Shown here: positions 46,347 through 58,471 of the stretch, one piece after another
Layout of the letters: each line of letters opens with the position of its first letter
Numbering within the stretch: the stretch's first letter is position 1
Assembly: GCF_000004195.4 (NCBI RefSeq)
Contig: NC_030681.2
Location: 26,922,982-26,986,981, forward strand
Length of the DNA: 64,000 nucleotides
Direction of reading: 5' to 3'
Source: Xenopus tropicalis
Lineage: Eukaryota > Chordata > Amphibia > Anura > Pipidae
Translations under genes and position numbers: made by a program
Notes under the pieces: model-generated
Database searches by the model: none
Told to the model about the DNA's origin: nothing
Seen by the model: the letters and a program-made list of their open reading frames with translations, nothing else

Positions 46347-46978
46347 GACACCAGTGAAGTTATGAAACTGTCAACATTGGTATTCGGGCTAATTTTATTT
46401 TACTCCCTGGTGATAGCGATCTCAGCTTCAACCTTCCGTGATATTCCAGATTAAAGGATAAAAGTATTTAGATATATATTGGTACATATAAAGATAAAGA
46501 TACTAAAACTCTAGGGGAAGATGTCTCTAACTATAGCATGGTTTGCAAAGATCATACATATTTGTATTGCTTTTCCGCACCATTAAAAGCTTATACAATT
46601 AGGTCACTTCAGTTCCCAGGAATTTCAGATGCTGAAACCTTAGCCTTAAATGAGATATTTAACTTTCTAGAGGAAAATCCTCTAGAAAATTCAAAAACCA
46701 TCAGAGCTAATGCAAAAGAAGCATGGATGAATGAAAGGGTCTGGCATGGAATCCCCAAAAAAACCTGGATTGTTGACATGCAATCATTCAGTTTATTCTG
46801 CTGGAGATGCTATAGGAGATGATGAAACACCAAGGCCTACTGTATGTGGGGACATACCTTCAGGAGCTGATAACAACGCCTGAGAAAATATCCCACAAGC
46901 TGCCTTGGAACTCTTTAGTGGTGGTAAAGCAGCAACTGTAATAGGAAGAAGTGTAGAAGTAAAAGATATAACTTTGTT
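46347..46978 (+). pseudogene. Broken single-exon coding relic with signal-peptide-like start, unidentified
   Basis: A strong acceptor-like site (CTCCTTTCATCATCTGTTTT then CCAG, ending 46346) precedes an ATG at 46362. The first frame, 30 codons, starts MKLSTLVFGLILFYSLVIAI, a textbook signal peptide, and stops at TAA 46452-46454. A second frame, 46472-46822, has 116 codons and includes SNYSMVCKDHTYLYCF and KEAWMNERVWHGIPKKTW. A third, from 46776 in the first frame again, continues about 67 codons with one TGA at 46881 that could be a decayed CGA, until MITE sequence begins near 46978. The pattern suggests one ancestral secreted-protein frame with two frame changes and one stop. I do not recognise the family; a retrocopy, a dead single-exon gene or an old retroelement gene are all possible. 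Confidence 0.4.
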
Positions 46979-47067
46979 CATTCATTGGCTGATGTGACCT
47001 AACGTATGTGTGCTCTTGGATTGTATGTGTGCAATGTGAATGATATGATCCCAGGGAATGACCCTTA

Positions 47068-47539
47068 GGGGCACATTTACTAATCCACGAACGTCCGAAA
47101 GCGTCCGAATGCGTTTTTTTCGTAATGATCGGTATTTTTTGCAATTTTTTTCGTTGCCGTGGTGATCATTTCGTATTTTGTGCGACTTTTTCATCACCTT
47201 TACACCACACACAATTCGGATTGGTTTTTCCGCCGTTTACATTACATTACATTAACATTTATTTATAAAGCGCCAACATATTCCGCAGCGCTGTACAATA
47301 GATGAGTTTCATACATTGGACATACAGAGTAACATATAAAGCAATCAATAACCGATACAAGAGGTGAAGAGGGCCCTGCCCAAAAGAGCTTACAAGCCGT
47401 TTACTAAATAATCGCGCAAAATACGATAAAGTCGCGCCGCCGCCAAAAAAGTTGCGTAAAATACGAAAAGAATCGCAAAATTTTCATTCCCGATCCGATT
47501 TTTTCCCATTTCGGATTCGAGGATTAGTAAATGTGCCCC
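47068..47539. repeat. Harbinger-type MITE with TTA target duplication, nested
   Basis: TTA at 47065-47067 and 47540-47542. Ends GGGGCACATTTACTAATCC and GGATTAGTAAATGTGCCCC are exact inverted repeats of 19 bp. It carries a retroposon insertion at 47241. Confidence 0.9.
47241..47395 (-). repeat. L2-like retroposon tail with 9-bp target duplication and (TAATG)n end
   Basis: GCCGTTTAC at 47232-47240 and 47396-47404 flanks the insert. On the minus strand the 3' end reads GGCGCTTTATAAATAAATGT followed by TAATG-type repeats, like the short-repeat tails of L2-clade elements. The rest contains GGGCCCTCTTCACCTC. Clade is inference from the tail. Confidence 0.8.
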
Positions 47540-47999
47540 TTAGTGTTTAAAATTACAATTTTCTATCTAGGTAATATGGCACACACTACTAAAAAAGTAT
47601 ATTTTTATGAAAATGGCTTATTTAGAAGAAGCAGGGTCATGAGCAACCAGTCCAGGAAAGGTGCACAGAAGATTTACCCATGGTAGCATAATTGGTAATT
47701 AGTAAAACAAGGTAAGACTAATATATAAAAGGCACAAATATTGATCAGTCATGTGACACAACTCACATTGACTACTGTAAGAAGTTGTTTTCCAATTTAT
47801 AATTTATGACTTTTGTGTCTTAGACATGAGTGTAATGCAAAAAGATGAAAAAGGACAGTATATACTGAAATAATGATTTTCTTTTTTACAACAGTGCGGC
47901 AGGAGGTCACAGATTCAGTAGTGCATATCAAGCCAGAAGGCAGTGATGAGATGAGAGCAAATATACAATCATATGGGAGCTTGCTGAATTGAATGACTT

Positions 48000-49345
48000 T
48001 GAAAATGGAAAAATGGCAAATGGAAAGATCACAAACATCCATACACATACTTGTACACATGCACACGCACGGGAACACAAATTTACACTGGCGGTCACTC
48101 ACATGATCTGCCATCCATGAAAATGTTAAGCGACCCTTGTGAACACCTACACCAGCACACACACATGCATCCTAGTGAAGGCAGTAGGCGCCATATGCAC
48201 ATCAGCAAAGCAAACACTGGCACCTATTCAAATACACCAGCACCAAAGCTTTTTTTAAAAAAAGAAACCATGAATACACACTTGTGAACTCAAAGCCTCC
48301 CCATATATATGATATAAATGCACCCTTGTAGAAACACCTAGGCACACATCATGACACAAATAAGCCTTAGGTCAATGTCACATGGGAAAATTTGACGCCA
48401 GCTTCTGAACTACAAAGCACCTGATATCAACCCGTGTTCTTTTATCCTAATCATAGGCTCCTAATCATGGGCTTAGCCTATGATTAAGTGTCCATAGGAG
48501 GCACAAAACACGTCAGGCTATTAAAATGGAACATTTTAGAAGTGATAAACTGCTTTAGGTCTTCTACTTGTGGTGGGTCTGGTAATGTGCCAGCCATCTA
48601 GTCCAAAACGACTTTGTTCCTCCCTTATGCTGAAAGGGGATGAGCAGCCGGACCCACCATGTATACTGGTAAGCCTGCACTTACTCCACATCATACTGGA
48701 TTTTTCCTTTTTCCAAACATACATTACATTAACATTTATTTATAAAGCGCCAACATATTCCGCAACGCTGTACAATAAGTGGGTTACATACATTGGACAT
48801 ACAGAGTAACATATAAAGCAATCAATAACCGATACAAGAGGTGAGGAGAGCCCTGCCCAAAAGAGCTTACAATCTACAAAGAGCTTACAATCTACAACAT
48901 AGGACATATACCCAAAGAATGAGAAACATATATAGATCCAAGAACATATTAAGATACAGACATATAGGTAATGACGGAACTACATGGGCACCTGGCCACA
49001 CACACAGTGCTATACACACATGAGCACCCATACACACACACACAGGCTACTTGTGGATATTGGCACAACACACATAGGTTCCCATGAATACAGCAGGGAA
49101 TATAGTAGAGCACTCACACACACAGGCACCCATAAGGAAACAATAGAACCCAACTGCACCTTACAGACTCAAGGGCACTCAAAAAAGTACCAGAACATAT
49201 ACACACAGGTCCTAATGACAAAAAAAGTTAACCGAATACACAGAAAAACATTCACATATGCAGGACCATGCACACTGAAAAGCAGAATTCACACATTACA
49301 GACATATAGGTATTGACGGAACTACATGGGGACCTGGGTGCACAC
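48000..49345. repeat. CA-rich low-complexity tract with a 343-bp-spaced direct repeat
   Basis: Many CACACA runs occur, densest at 49000-49060. GACATATAGGTAATGACGGA-type text at about 48958 recurs with few changes at about 49301, each followed by ACTACATGGG and a CA run. Long open frames here reflect the low complexity. Confidence 0.7.
48722..48900 (-). repeat. L2-like retroposon tail, third copy
   Basis: ATTACATTAACATTTATTTA, AAAGCGCCAACATATTCCGC, GGGCCC-like AGAGCCCTGCCC and a doubled AGAGCTTACAATCTAC match 47241-47395 closely. Flanking duplication was not established. Confidence 0.75.
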
Positions 49346-49900
49346 ACAAAATGTGCCAACCATACTATGAATAGAAAAGAAGCCCACTGCAAAAGTCTAC
49401 ACTAAACAGAGAAAGGAAAGAGTGATGATGCATATTCAATATCCATACTGCATAATCCCAATATCAAATAGCAAACATACATAGAATAAAAAAATATTAA
49501 TGAATATAAATGCAAAATAAATATAGGGATTTGGAATTAATTCACAGACTGACATACGGGAGTAGTTTGTCTATTCAGTTTTGAAGCAAAAAATAAAAAG
49601 TAAACAAAAATGTATTTTCTTTGCCTTTCCACGCAACATGAAAGGAAAAAAATCCCTATGATGTGTCCGCCATTGGTAAAATGCACAAAGAAGACAAAGT
49701 TTTGCAAGAGCAGTCTAGACCTTTTTCAGATGTACTGATCTCTCCCACCATAAAGCTCTATCCTGAGCAATGCTTGGTCAGCAGTTGAGCATGATAGGAA
49801 GTGCACAGTATTGCTGTATGAATCTGATGTGGCCCCAAAAATGCCAAAAAGTCGAATGCTACTGACCATTACATCATAATTAATGCTGGTCAATAAGAGA

Positions 49901-50087
49901 CAAGTAAGCAAAATAGGCAGGCACTCTGGAGTTCCATTGAGGTTGAATAAAGCCTATGATTAAGTGCCCAGTATGGCTTTATAGCATTTATGTGTTAAAT
50001 TCAATAAAATTTGCTGATTTTACTTTATACCTGAGCTTTATTCAACCTTAGTGGAACTCCGGAGTGCCTGCCTATTTCGCTTACTTG
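49901..50087. repeat. Inverted repeat with 53-bp arms
   Basis: Arms 49901-49953 and 50035-50087 (AAATAGGCAGGCACTC...GTTGAATAAAGC) match with about five differences around an 81-bp loop. The sequence beyond (TATGCTGAGGG...GGGTAAGC) resembles text at 48625-48690. Confidence 0.75.
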
Positions 50088-51903
50088 ATTCCTAATTGGC
50101 TCCCCTATGCTGAGGGTCTGGGGAATGAGCACCGGGACCACCTTGTACTATGGGTAAGCTCCTCTCTGCTATATTTGCTTAGTTCTACATTTTCTCATGA
50201 GGATTAGTTACAATAAGAGACACCCTCCTGTGAGAGGTTTTGGGTACTAACAAAGAAAAAAATAGAGAGCTAAAGAACCAAAACCCTGTTTCTTTCCTGG
50301 AGAAGCTGATTCTGGTAAAATTAGTAATTTGTAATTATTCTTTAACTGAATGCAGAAGGCATAAGAATTCTGCTGATTGTAGTTCACAGTTTCAGTGCCA
50401 TGGTCACATCTCTGTAACTGTTATGAATTGCAATTCCTGGAGTTCCTCTTCAATAAGACAAACTATATAACTGATACATATCAAGAATTATCAGTTCCAC
50501 CTCTTAGTTCTGAGGGAAAGTGATTCTTTAAAGAGCTTTATAAACATGAATACTTCCCCCAAAAGTGCTATGTTGAGATCTTAAATAGTCTCCAGGAGCA
50601 CAGGTGTCTTAGCCAAACACAGTGAGAAGTCATTCAATAGTCAATACTCAGTAAAAACCAAAACCTGACCTGCATCTGGCAACCAAGAGGCGGACCCTTT
50701 GGCCCCTGCAATAGAATCAACAACTGTTCACTTGAGATCTCAAAATGCTAAATGTCAAATTACAAATCCTCTACTGTAGCATTAAGAAGTACAATGAATG
50801 TCCTCCTGTAAGAATGATGCATCACATGACACAGCATATATAGATATATATGGGGGTCATGTAATAAATATTGCAGGGGATATTGTTATTCTTTTGACCA
50901 GTTTCCCATGCAGGAAAGGCTCCAGTAAAAATGTAATTCTTTTTAAAAAGGGAGTATACTGCCCCTCTGATGCATGGTTAATCTCTGAGTCAACTGAGTT
51001 CAACAGTTAACAATTTGCTAAAATAACTCCATATGTCAAGGCATTCATATAGGCTTTTGGTGCATTTTTTTCGTGAATGATCTTTTTGTGTTTTGATAAA
51101 TATTTCCCAAAGTGTTTAAGTTTTGGAAAACATATCAAGAACCCACAGGGTTGGGGAAAACAGCAGACAAAAACACAACTAACATGTTTCTGGTATCTCC
51201 ATTGTACTAAATGCATTAGAGGTCACCACTTGATATGCAATACATTTTCCATAACAGGAAACATTGTTCTGATTTAGATATGACTAGAGGATAGACAAAA
51301 TGTTAGGAGCTTCTGCCAAGCACTATATCATATAAGATCAGCTGAACAGTCATGTTCTAAAGCCTCTAGCATTACCCTTGTCTGTTCTTGGAATTCGCCG
51401 CTTGTTTAAAAGATAGATGAAAATAATAATTCATATCTTTCAGCCCCATTTACATCTCAGTTTTTGTTTTGCTTGTTATTTAGCTCACTGTCCATTCTCT
51501 TCTAACCGGTTGCCTAGACTCCAACACAATGTAGTAGCAATACATCATTGTGCAAGATGGATGACTGCTTGTTAGTTATTGATTCTTTGCAGTTGAAACC
51601 AAGTTATAGATGTGCATCAGTTCACACAAATAGCCAAGAATGTGCCACAATGTTTTGCATGTAACAAAGAAAAGGTGGGTAGATGCTGTTTGACATGAAT
51701 ACTGAAAATAGTGTTGCTGTAAATCAAAATATGATATACTGATTTTTAGCAGGAGATCTGAATTAGTAGGGCCCAGCGAAGGTACTGTTGTTATAGTAGT
51801 GCTATTCTTAGGGTAATTCATTAGCATTGTTAATAACTATGAAGAAGGTAGGCATATTTAGAGGTTTGGGATCCTTTTTGATAAGTGTGTTATTGACCAG
51901 GAA
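50088..51903. other. No gene or clear repeat seen
   Basis: AT-rich with short open frames; the two overlapping frames near 51000-51280 lack recognisable domains. Confidence 0.4.
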
Positions 51904-51905
51904 TA

Positions 51906-52345
51906 AAAGTGGCCATACCCAGACGGATTTTAGCCCAAGTATGGGCACCCCCAACGGGCCTAAAATTTGCCAGAGAGTTCCCTTGACAAAAGCGTTTAAG
52001 CTGAAACATTGGGTTATTCTCTGATCCAGAGTATCTGCTTTCACCTTTTTGCTATTTATATCTGGGTGGTATGCATATGTTTTTTGGGGAGACATTGTGT
52101 ATGTATCCTATGAATGTTGAATTGTTACACAGTTATCTTATATAAAACTTTTTAATTGCGATTCCACCCTTGTATTGACCTTCTTAGTGTGCAAGGTCTA
52201 TATGTGGTCTACTAAAATTTGCCGGATCTTGATCAGGGAGGTTTGATTTTCAGATAAGGGAGTGCATCAGCTGATAGTCTTCAGTCGGACGGCACCTGTG
52301 CCTACCGGTTTCATTCGATATTGCCCACCTTAGGTGGGACATTAG
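51906..52345 (+). repeat. Diverged GGTGGCCATACACG-family MITE with an insertion
   Basis: Left part AAAGTGGCCATACCCAGACG and AAGTATGGGCACCCCCAACG; right part GATCTTGATCAGGGAGG, GTCGGACGGCACCTGTGCC and TGCCCACCTTAGGTGGGACA. The right terminus is lost. A 238-bp insertion divides it. Confidence 0.65.
51975..52212. mobile_element. Insertion flanked by a 14-bp direct repeat
   Basis: TAAAATTTGCCAGA (51961-51974) and TAAAATTTGCCGGA (52213-52226) differ by one base and bracket the insert, which interrupts the host MITE consensus. No terminal inverted repeats are seen, so a retroposed piece is likely. It contains AAGCTGAAACATTGGG. The parent element is unknown. Confidence 0.6.
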
Positions 52346-52532
52346 TGGTCCAGACATTCATGGTCCAGCTTCACCAGTGCCCTGGTAGTGGGTTAGTTGG
52401 GTAAAAGTTTTTCTGCTGCTAAAATCAAATTATTAAGGCTATTTATGGCACTGTGCCACCTACTTGAATGGGACTGCTGCAGTATTTCCTTATTGGGGTT
52501 AGCCCTGAAATGGAAACTTTCATTTTATGAAG

Positions 52533-52693
52533 CTAAGATATAATAAATCCTTATTGTAGACAAACCCAATTGGCTTTATTTAACTTGTAAATTATTTTTT
52601 AGTAGACAAAGTATGGAGATCCATATTACGGAAATACTCCTTATCCAGGAAACCCCAGGTCCCGAGCATTCTGAATTACAGGTCCCATACCTG
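52533..52693 (+). repeat. CAGGTATGGGA-family MITE, 3' part only
   Basis: AAATCCTTATTGTAGACAAA, GGAGATCCATATTACGG and the intact right end ACAGGTCCCATACCTG identify it. The left half is absent. Confidence 0.75.
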
Positions 52694-53422
52694 TATGACA
52701 GATTTCTTTGTAGATCCCAAACACAGTTACTCATGAAAAATTGCCACTAAATACAAAGTATATATAATTATTTTTTTTAAAAAATGTGTCATGGTTGATT
52801 ATCAAAAAAAAAGGCAAATTGTTCCCATTAAAGTCCACCCTATAATCTGCCATAGGTTACAGAGTACAATGACATATCCTTTCTTCTCTGATCATAATGT
52901 GTGTGCTTAGCCCTCTCTCTCTCTCTTGTGTTCTAATGATGTTTACTCTGGATTTACCTGCCTTCAGATATTTCCGGGTCTCATCATGAGTCAGCCTGTA
53001 GAGACAGGGCACTGACAGATTGTTGGAGGCACTGCAAAGTTACTTACCCCTTTGAGTTAATTCTCTTTACATGTCTCTAGTTTTGGTCATAATATAAATG
53101 TATAATGTTCAAAATATATATGAAGATATCACTTTGCAGATATCCCTCATCCCCATAGTGATGCCATATGTATGTGCGTATTGGAACCTTTGATTCAGGG
53201 CAGTGCACAGGAAACAGTGGGGACTTTGCAGGAGAAGACCCATAGTTGTAAGGCAACTGACAAGGTAGTTTTGAAGTTTAAATTTGCCTGCATGGAAATT
53301 ATGTATGCAGAAAAAAATGCACTATCCATATGCCAAAATACTGACAACTAACAAAACCAGCGCTGCTTCATTGTGTTAAAATAATTGTCTATATATCATT
53401 TCTAGCACTGGCTTATGGGTGT
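52694..53422. other. No gene; short (CT)n
   Basis: A short CT run lies at about 52912-52926. Nothing else is recognisable. Confidence 0.4.
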
Positions 53423-54955
53423 TTCTAGCTGCTGATCAGATCAAGAATCTAGGTTAGGATGGGCATTGGCATATGAATGCTTTTAGCAACTAATCAACCC
53501 CTGAATGTTGTTTAGACTGGGTACTGCTAGCAACTGATTAACTCCAGAATGCTGGTTAGATTGGGCATTGTCATATGTGTGCTTCTAGCACCTAATCAAT
53601 TCCAGAATATAGATTAGACTGGGTACTGGCATATGGGTGCTTCTAGCACCTAACCAATTCCAGACTATAGATTAGACTGGGAACTGGCATATGGGTGCTT
53701 CTAGCACCTAATCAATTCCAGAATATAGATTAGACTGGGTACTGGCATATGGTTGCTTCTAGCACCTAACCAATTCCAGACTATAGATTAGACTGGGAAC
53801 TGGCATATGGGTGCTTCTAGCACCTAACCAATTCCAGAATATAGATTAGACTGGGTACTGGCATATGGGTGCTTCTAGCACCTTATCAGTTCTAGAATAT
53901 AGATTAGTCTGGGAACTGGCATATGGGTGCTTCTAGCACCTAACCAATTCCAGAATATAGATTAGACTGGGTACTGGCATATGGGTGCTTCTAGCACCTT
54001 ATCAATTCTAGAATATAGATTAGACTGGGTACTGGCATATGGGTGCTTCTAGCACCTTATCAATTCTAGAATATAGATTAGTCTGGGTACTGGCATATGG
54101 GTGCTTCTAGCACCTAACCAATTCCAGAATATGGATTAGACTGGGAACTGGCATATGGGTGCTTCTAGCACCTAACCAATTCCAGAATATAGATTAGTCT
54201 GGGTACTGGCATATGGGTGCTTCTAGCACCTAACCAATTTCACAATATAGATTAGACTGGGTACTGGCATTTTGGTGCTTCTAGCACCTAATCAATTCCA
54301 GAATATAGATTAGACTGGGTACTGGCATATGGGTGCTTCTAGCACCTAATCAATTCCAGAATATAGATTAGACTGGGTACTGGCATATGGGTGCTTCTAG
54401 CCCCTAACCAATTTCACAATATAGATTAGACTGGGTACTGGCATATGGGTGCTTCTAGCACCTAACCAATTCCGGAATATAGATTAGACTGGGTACCTGC
54501 ATATGGGTGCTTCTAGCACCTAATCAATTCCAGAATATAGATTAGACTGGGTACCGGCATATGGGTGCTTCTAGCACCTAATCAATTCCAGAATATAGAT
54601 TAGACTGGGTACTGGCATATGGGTGCTTCTAGCACCTAATCAATTCCAGAATATAGATTAGACTGGGTACTGGCATATGGTTGCTTCTAGCACCTAATCA
54701 ATTCCAGAATATAGATTAGACTGGGTACTGGCATATGGGTGCTTCTAGCACCTAATCAATTCCAGAATATAGATTAGACTGGGTACTGGCATATGGGTGC
54801 TTCTAGCACCTAATCAATTCCAGAATATAGATTAGACTGGGTACTGGCATATGGGTGCTTCCTGCAATTGATTAATTCCAGATTCTAGGTTAGAATGGGG
54901 ATTAGCATTTGGGTGCTTCTAGCAACTGACCAACTCCAGAATGTACTCCAGAATG
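53423..54955. repeat. 58-bp minisatellite, about 26 units
   Basis: Unit: TAGCACCTAATCAATTCCAG, AATATAGATTAGACTGGGTA, CTGGCATATGGGTGCTTC. Spacing is 58 bp in the centre. Units at the left (53423-53580) and right (54860-54955) edges are strongly diverged, and one early unit is short. Central variants include GGGAACTGG versus GGGTACTGG and CCTAACC versus CCTAATC. Confidence 0.97.
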
Positions 54956-56534
54956 CTCAACATTGCAGCACTGAACCCCAGCTATTTTGTCATCTGTAGA
55001 TAGCACTCATCTAAGCCATATTTAACGATACCACTAGATTTCACCAATTTACTAAAATATCTTAAGGTCATTTCATGTTATTTGTAGACTTTGCATCTAT
55101 TTGCAACATTCCTGACACATATTATAACAGGAAGCCCATCTCTTCTTACCCCCTAAAAATGACCCTGGACAATTCCAGACACTTTTTTATATAGTTTACA
55201 GTGGGAGTAAAGCAAATAATGTAAGAATGAAAAAGGTCACATTCCAGAAGATAAGAATAACCATAAATCAGGCCATTCGTTCTACAGCTTTTATCTTTAA
55301 AACATGCTATATTAATTTAGAATTCTTGGCTGATGTTAGCCCAAGTATGTTTCTGGGCAATAGGATTATGTCCATTAAGCAGGACAAGGTCAATATCTGG
55401 TTTCCTTTAAGTAAATACTGTATGTCTTAAGGGACACAGTAGTTTCATTTTCTATTTTCACTTTGTATTTTATAATGGAAATATATAGAGGTGACTGTAT
55501 TGTTATTATTTATTCTGTTATTGCCTGTTTGTCCCCAACCTTCCTTTTCATCTCCCATAGCCTGCTCATTGCACAAAGGTGTTCAAGGTGATCAATGGGC
55601 CATTGCTTCTGGCATGTGCTTCCCATTCACTTCAATGAGAAATGCTCTATGTGCGACATGCTATAGTGCTTTCAAGTACATATCGCTCAGAAGCGTTGAC
55701 TTCTTGTTCTGGAACAATGCCTTCTTATGCTTGTGTCTGTCATGGGCAGAGTTTCCCACCCAAGTGATTGGGAAGCGTTTAACTCCCTGGCATCACTAAT
55801 GGTGTGACCAATCAAACAGGCTGGTATGTTATTCAAAAAGCCACAGTAGTATAATCTCAGTCATTGAAATCTATTTCATTATAACTTTTCCCATTATGCC
55901 TTTTTCACATTAAATATCCATTTTACAGGTGGTCTATAGCCTACAGATGAAGAATACTGGATATATGGATATTTCCATTTCTATAATGGCACAATGTTTG
56001 CAACATGCCAATACCTTATGAGTATCTAAAAAGTAAAGTCATCTGGCCACCAAAAGTTCTTGGATAAAAGCATCTTGCTCTAAGACTTTATTAACATTCA
56101 TGTAATACATTCTCAGTCGGCCCTCTTTTTGAGTGAGGCCATTGTCTGTCTGTTTAATGTATTGGGTCTGTGAAATGAAAAACTTCCAAAACTGTCTGCT
56201 CTTCAGTAAAAAAAAACTCAGTTGACCAAAATATGATCCATTTTCTTTTTTCTACCAATTTGCCAGGTTCTCTTCTAAATTCCTTTCACACAGGGTTTGT
56301 GTTGTAATAGGGATGTAACTTATATGGCAAATAGAACTTATGACTTCTTTTCAAGTGACCTCCCCAATTAGCCATGCAATGAAATGTTTTTGGCCACACC
56401 CCCATCTACACCCGCCACTCCTCTTTTATCACGACTGTGTGGGAGGTACATAATATTACTTTTTTTTTAATTGGCACCACAACACAATGACATGCATTGG
56501 TACCTAATCTTTCCTAAGAAAACTGGAAAAACTT
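54956..56534. other. No established gene or repeat
   Basis: A 102-codon frame at 55491-55799 starts with a hydrophobic run but has no further support. No transposon termini are seen. Confidence 0.35.
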
Positions 56535-56994
56535 ATTGACTCAAGTATAAGCCTAAGGTGGGAAATATAGCAGCTACTGCTAAGTTTCAGTAATCAAAAT
56601 AAATACCAATAAAATTACATTAATTGAGGCATTAGTGGGGTATATGTTTTAAATATTCATTTCAAAGAAAAACAGTAAACTAGCTCTGTAAGTGAAGAAG
56701 AGGGTCAACAAAAACAATATGAATACTACCCCACGCTCATTGCGCATTGGCAAACTGGCAGCAGACCCGGTTCCGGAGAACATGTAAGGGGAACTAAGTA
56801 TTGCGACTGGAAGTGGGCCAGGGCACTGGAGGGTCTGGTTGCGGGTGGCCTAATTTGCACACAAAGGACAGAGGGTGCTAGTCTGGAGGGACCCTTGGCA
56901 CCTTGACTCGAATATAAGCCGAGGGTAACTTTTTCAGCACATTTTGGGTGCTGAAAAAATAGGCTTATACTCGAGTATATACAGTAAGTATTTT
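56535..56994. repeat. DNA-transposon-like element with GACTCAAGTATAAGCC ends
   Basis: Left TTGACTCAAGTATAAGCC and right GGCTTATACTCGAGTATATA are inverted. A second inner pair near the right, TTTTTCAGCAC and GTGCTGAAAAA, forms a hairpin with CTCGAATATAAGCCGAGGG. No coding capacity. Superfamily unresolved. Confidence 0.6.
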
Positions 56995-56999
56995 AGACA

Positions 57000-58252
57000 A
57001 TAAAAATCACAGATGGGAATAAAGAACACTGGAAAGATCACTCCAACATTAAGAAAAAAACTACCAGTACTCTTTTACAAATAAAATGTGGAGTTTGGTG
57101 ACTGTGTAGCTCATAATGACGGCCAACTGCCTATTCTACTCCCTTTAGTTCCTTCTAGCCGGCAGTAACTGTTATTAACCTTTCTGTGCAACATTAGCTA
57201 AAAAGGGCTGTTTCTCACTGGGAGGTTATATGTCTGGGGCTGCTGTCAAGTCAACCATTTAATATTATACTAATGCCACAAAGCAGGAATATTTATAAAT
57301 ACTCTGGAAAAAAATGCTAAACATTCCCTTGTCAAAAAGTCATTTCAGAGCTCATCCTTATCAGGACTGCAGGGGAAGATTATCCCTCTGGGAGGCAGCA
57401 ACCAGAAACCATAAATCATACCAATATCTATCATCCTTACAAATATTCTAGACATCATCTATGTTAATTCTGGGCTTTGACCCCTTCGTAAGAAGAAATC
57501 ATTTTTTATGTACAAGTATCAAGAGTTTGATATGTGATTTTGCTCCTAGTGCACTGGCGCAGGGCATCTTTGGTGGAAATTGTACCAGATGGGGCTTTGT
57601 ATGAGGTTTTGCATTCTTCAAGGAACTCTCTGTCAGAGGGCATTAACAAATTATTACACATACACCATTTCTGTTTTATGGTAAAGAATGTAACATTAGA
57701 GGTAAATTAGGTCAAATCAAAGTGTGATTGGTTGATCAGATTGGCTGGATCCTAGCCAGGCAAGAAATTCCTGACCAAAAACCTTAAAATATGGCAGCTG
57801 AATTGCAGTTGCCCATTACAAACAGACAAGTATTGGCTTGGCCTTTTGTTTTAACTTCTCCATGCCAATCAAAGCTAATTGCCTATCTCTCATAAAAAAT
57901 GAAACATTGCAGTACTAATTGGGAATGTTCGATACACTGAAAATGTTTTTTTATGTAAAGTTTGAGTGTTGAAGAACACAAGGTGCAAAGGGAGTACTTG
58001 GGCCTCTATGGGTTCCATCTTGCACCTTATTAATGCTAACAGACACAAGGGGGACATTGTACTTTGGCACAATTGCTTCAGGTATGGCATCATATTGCAT
58101 GCAAAGTTACACACACTGTTTGTTCCCAGTGTTGAACCCATTGAAAAATCAAGCTTGGATTACTATACTAGCAACAACAAACAAAATTTATGTATAATAT
58201 GTATATTTTTTAGATTTTAATACTGAATACGTTAGTCCTTTCTAGTTCCTAG
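57000..58252. other. No gene or clear repeat seen
   Basis: Ordinary AT-rich sequence with short chance frames. Confidence 0.4.
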
Positions 58253-58471
58253 TATTGGATCTATTATCCCAAAATCCATTATTCTTAATGGGAATGCAAT
58301 TTTCCATAAAGTCCTATTTAAGCAAACTTCCTATGTTTTTTAGACAATTTCCTTTTTCTCTGTAATGATAACAGAGTACCTTGTACTTGATGGTAACTAA
58401 GCTGCATGAATCCATATTGGTGGCAAAACAATCCTGTTGGGTTTATCATATAAATGATTTTTAGCAGGCTA

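Larger units (their letters stand above)
46978..47640 (+). repeat. T2-like MITE fragment split by nested insertions
   Basis: ATTGGCTGATGT, TGTGTGCTCTTGGATTGTAT and, after the insertion, ACTACTAAAAAAGTATATTT and AAATGGCTTATTTAGAA follow the order seen at 43090-43310. Its left part is absent. Confidence 0.7.

Noticed and set aside
55491..55799. 102-codon frame with hydrophobic N-terminus
   Set aside because: No consensus start context, splice site or domain; low-complexity T-rich start explains the hydrophobic run.
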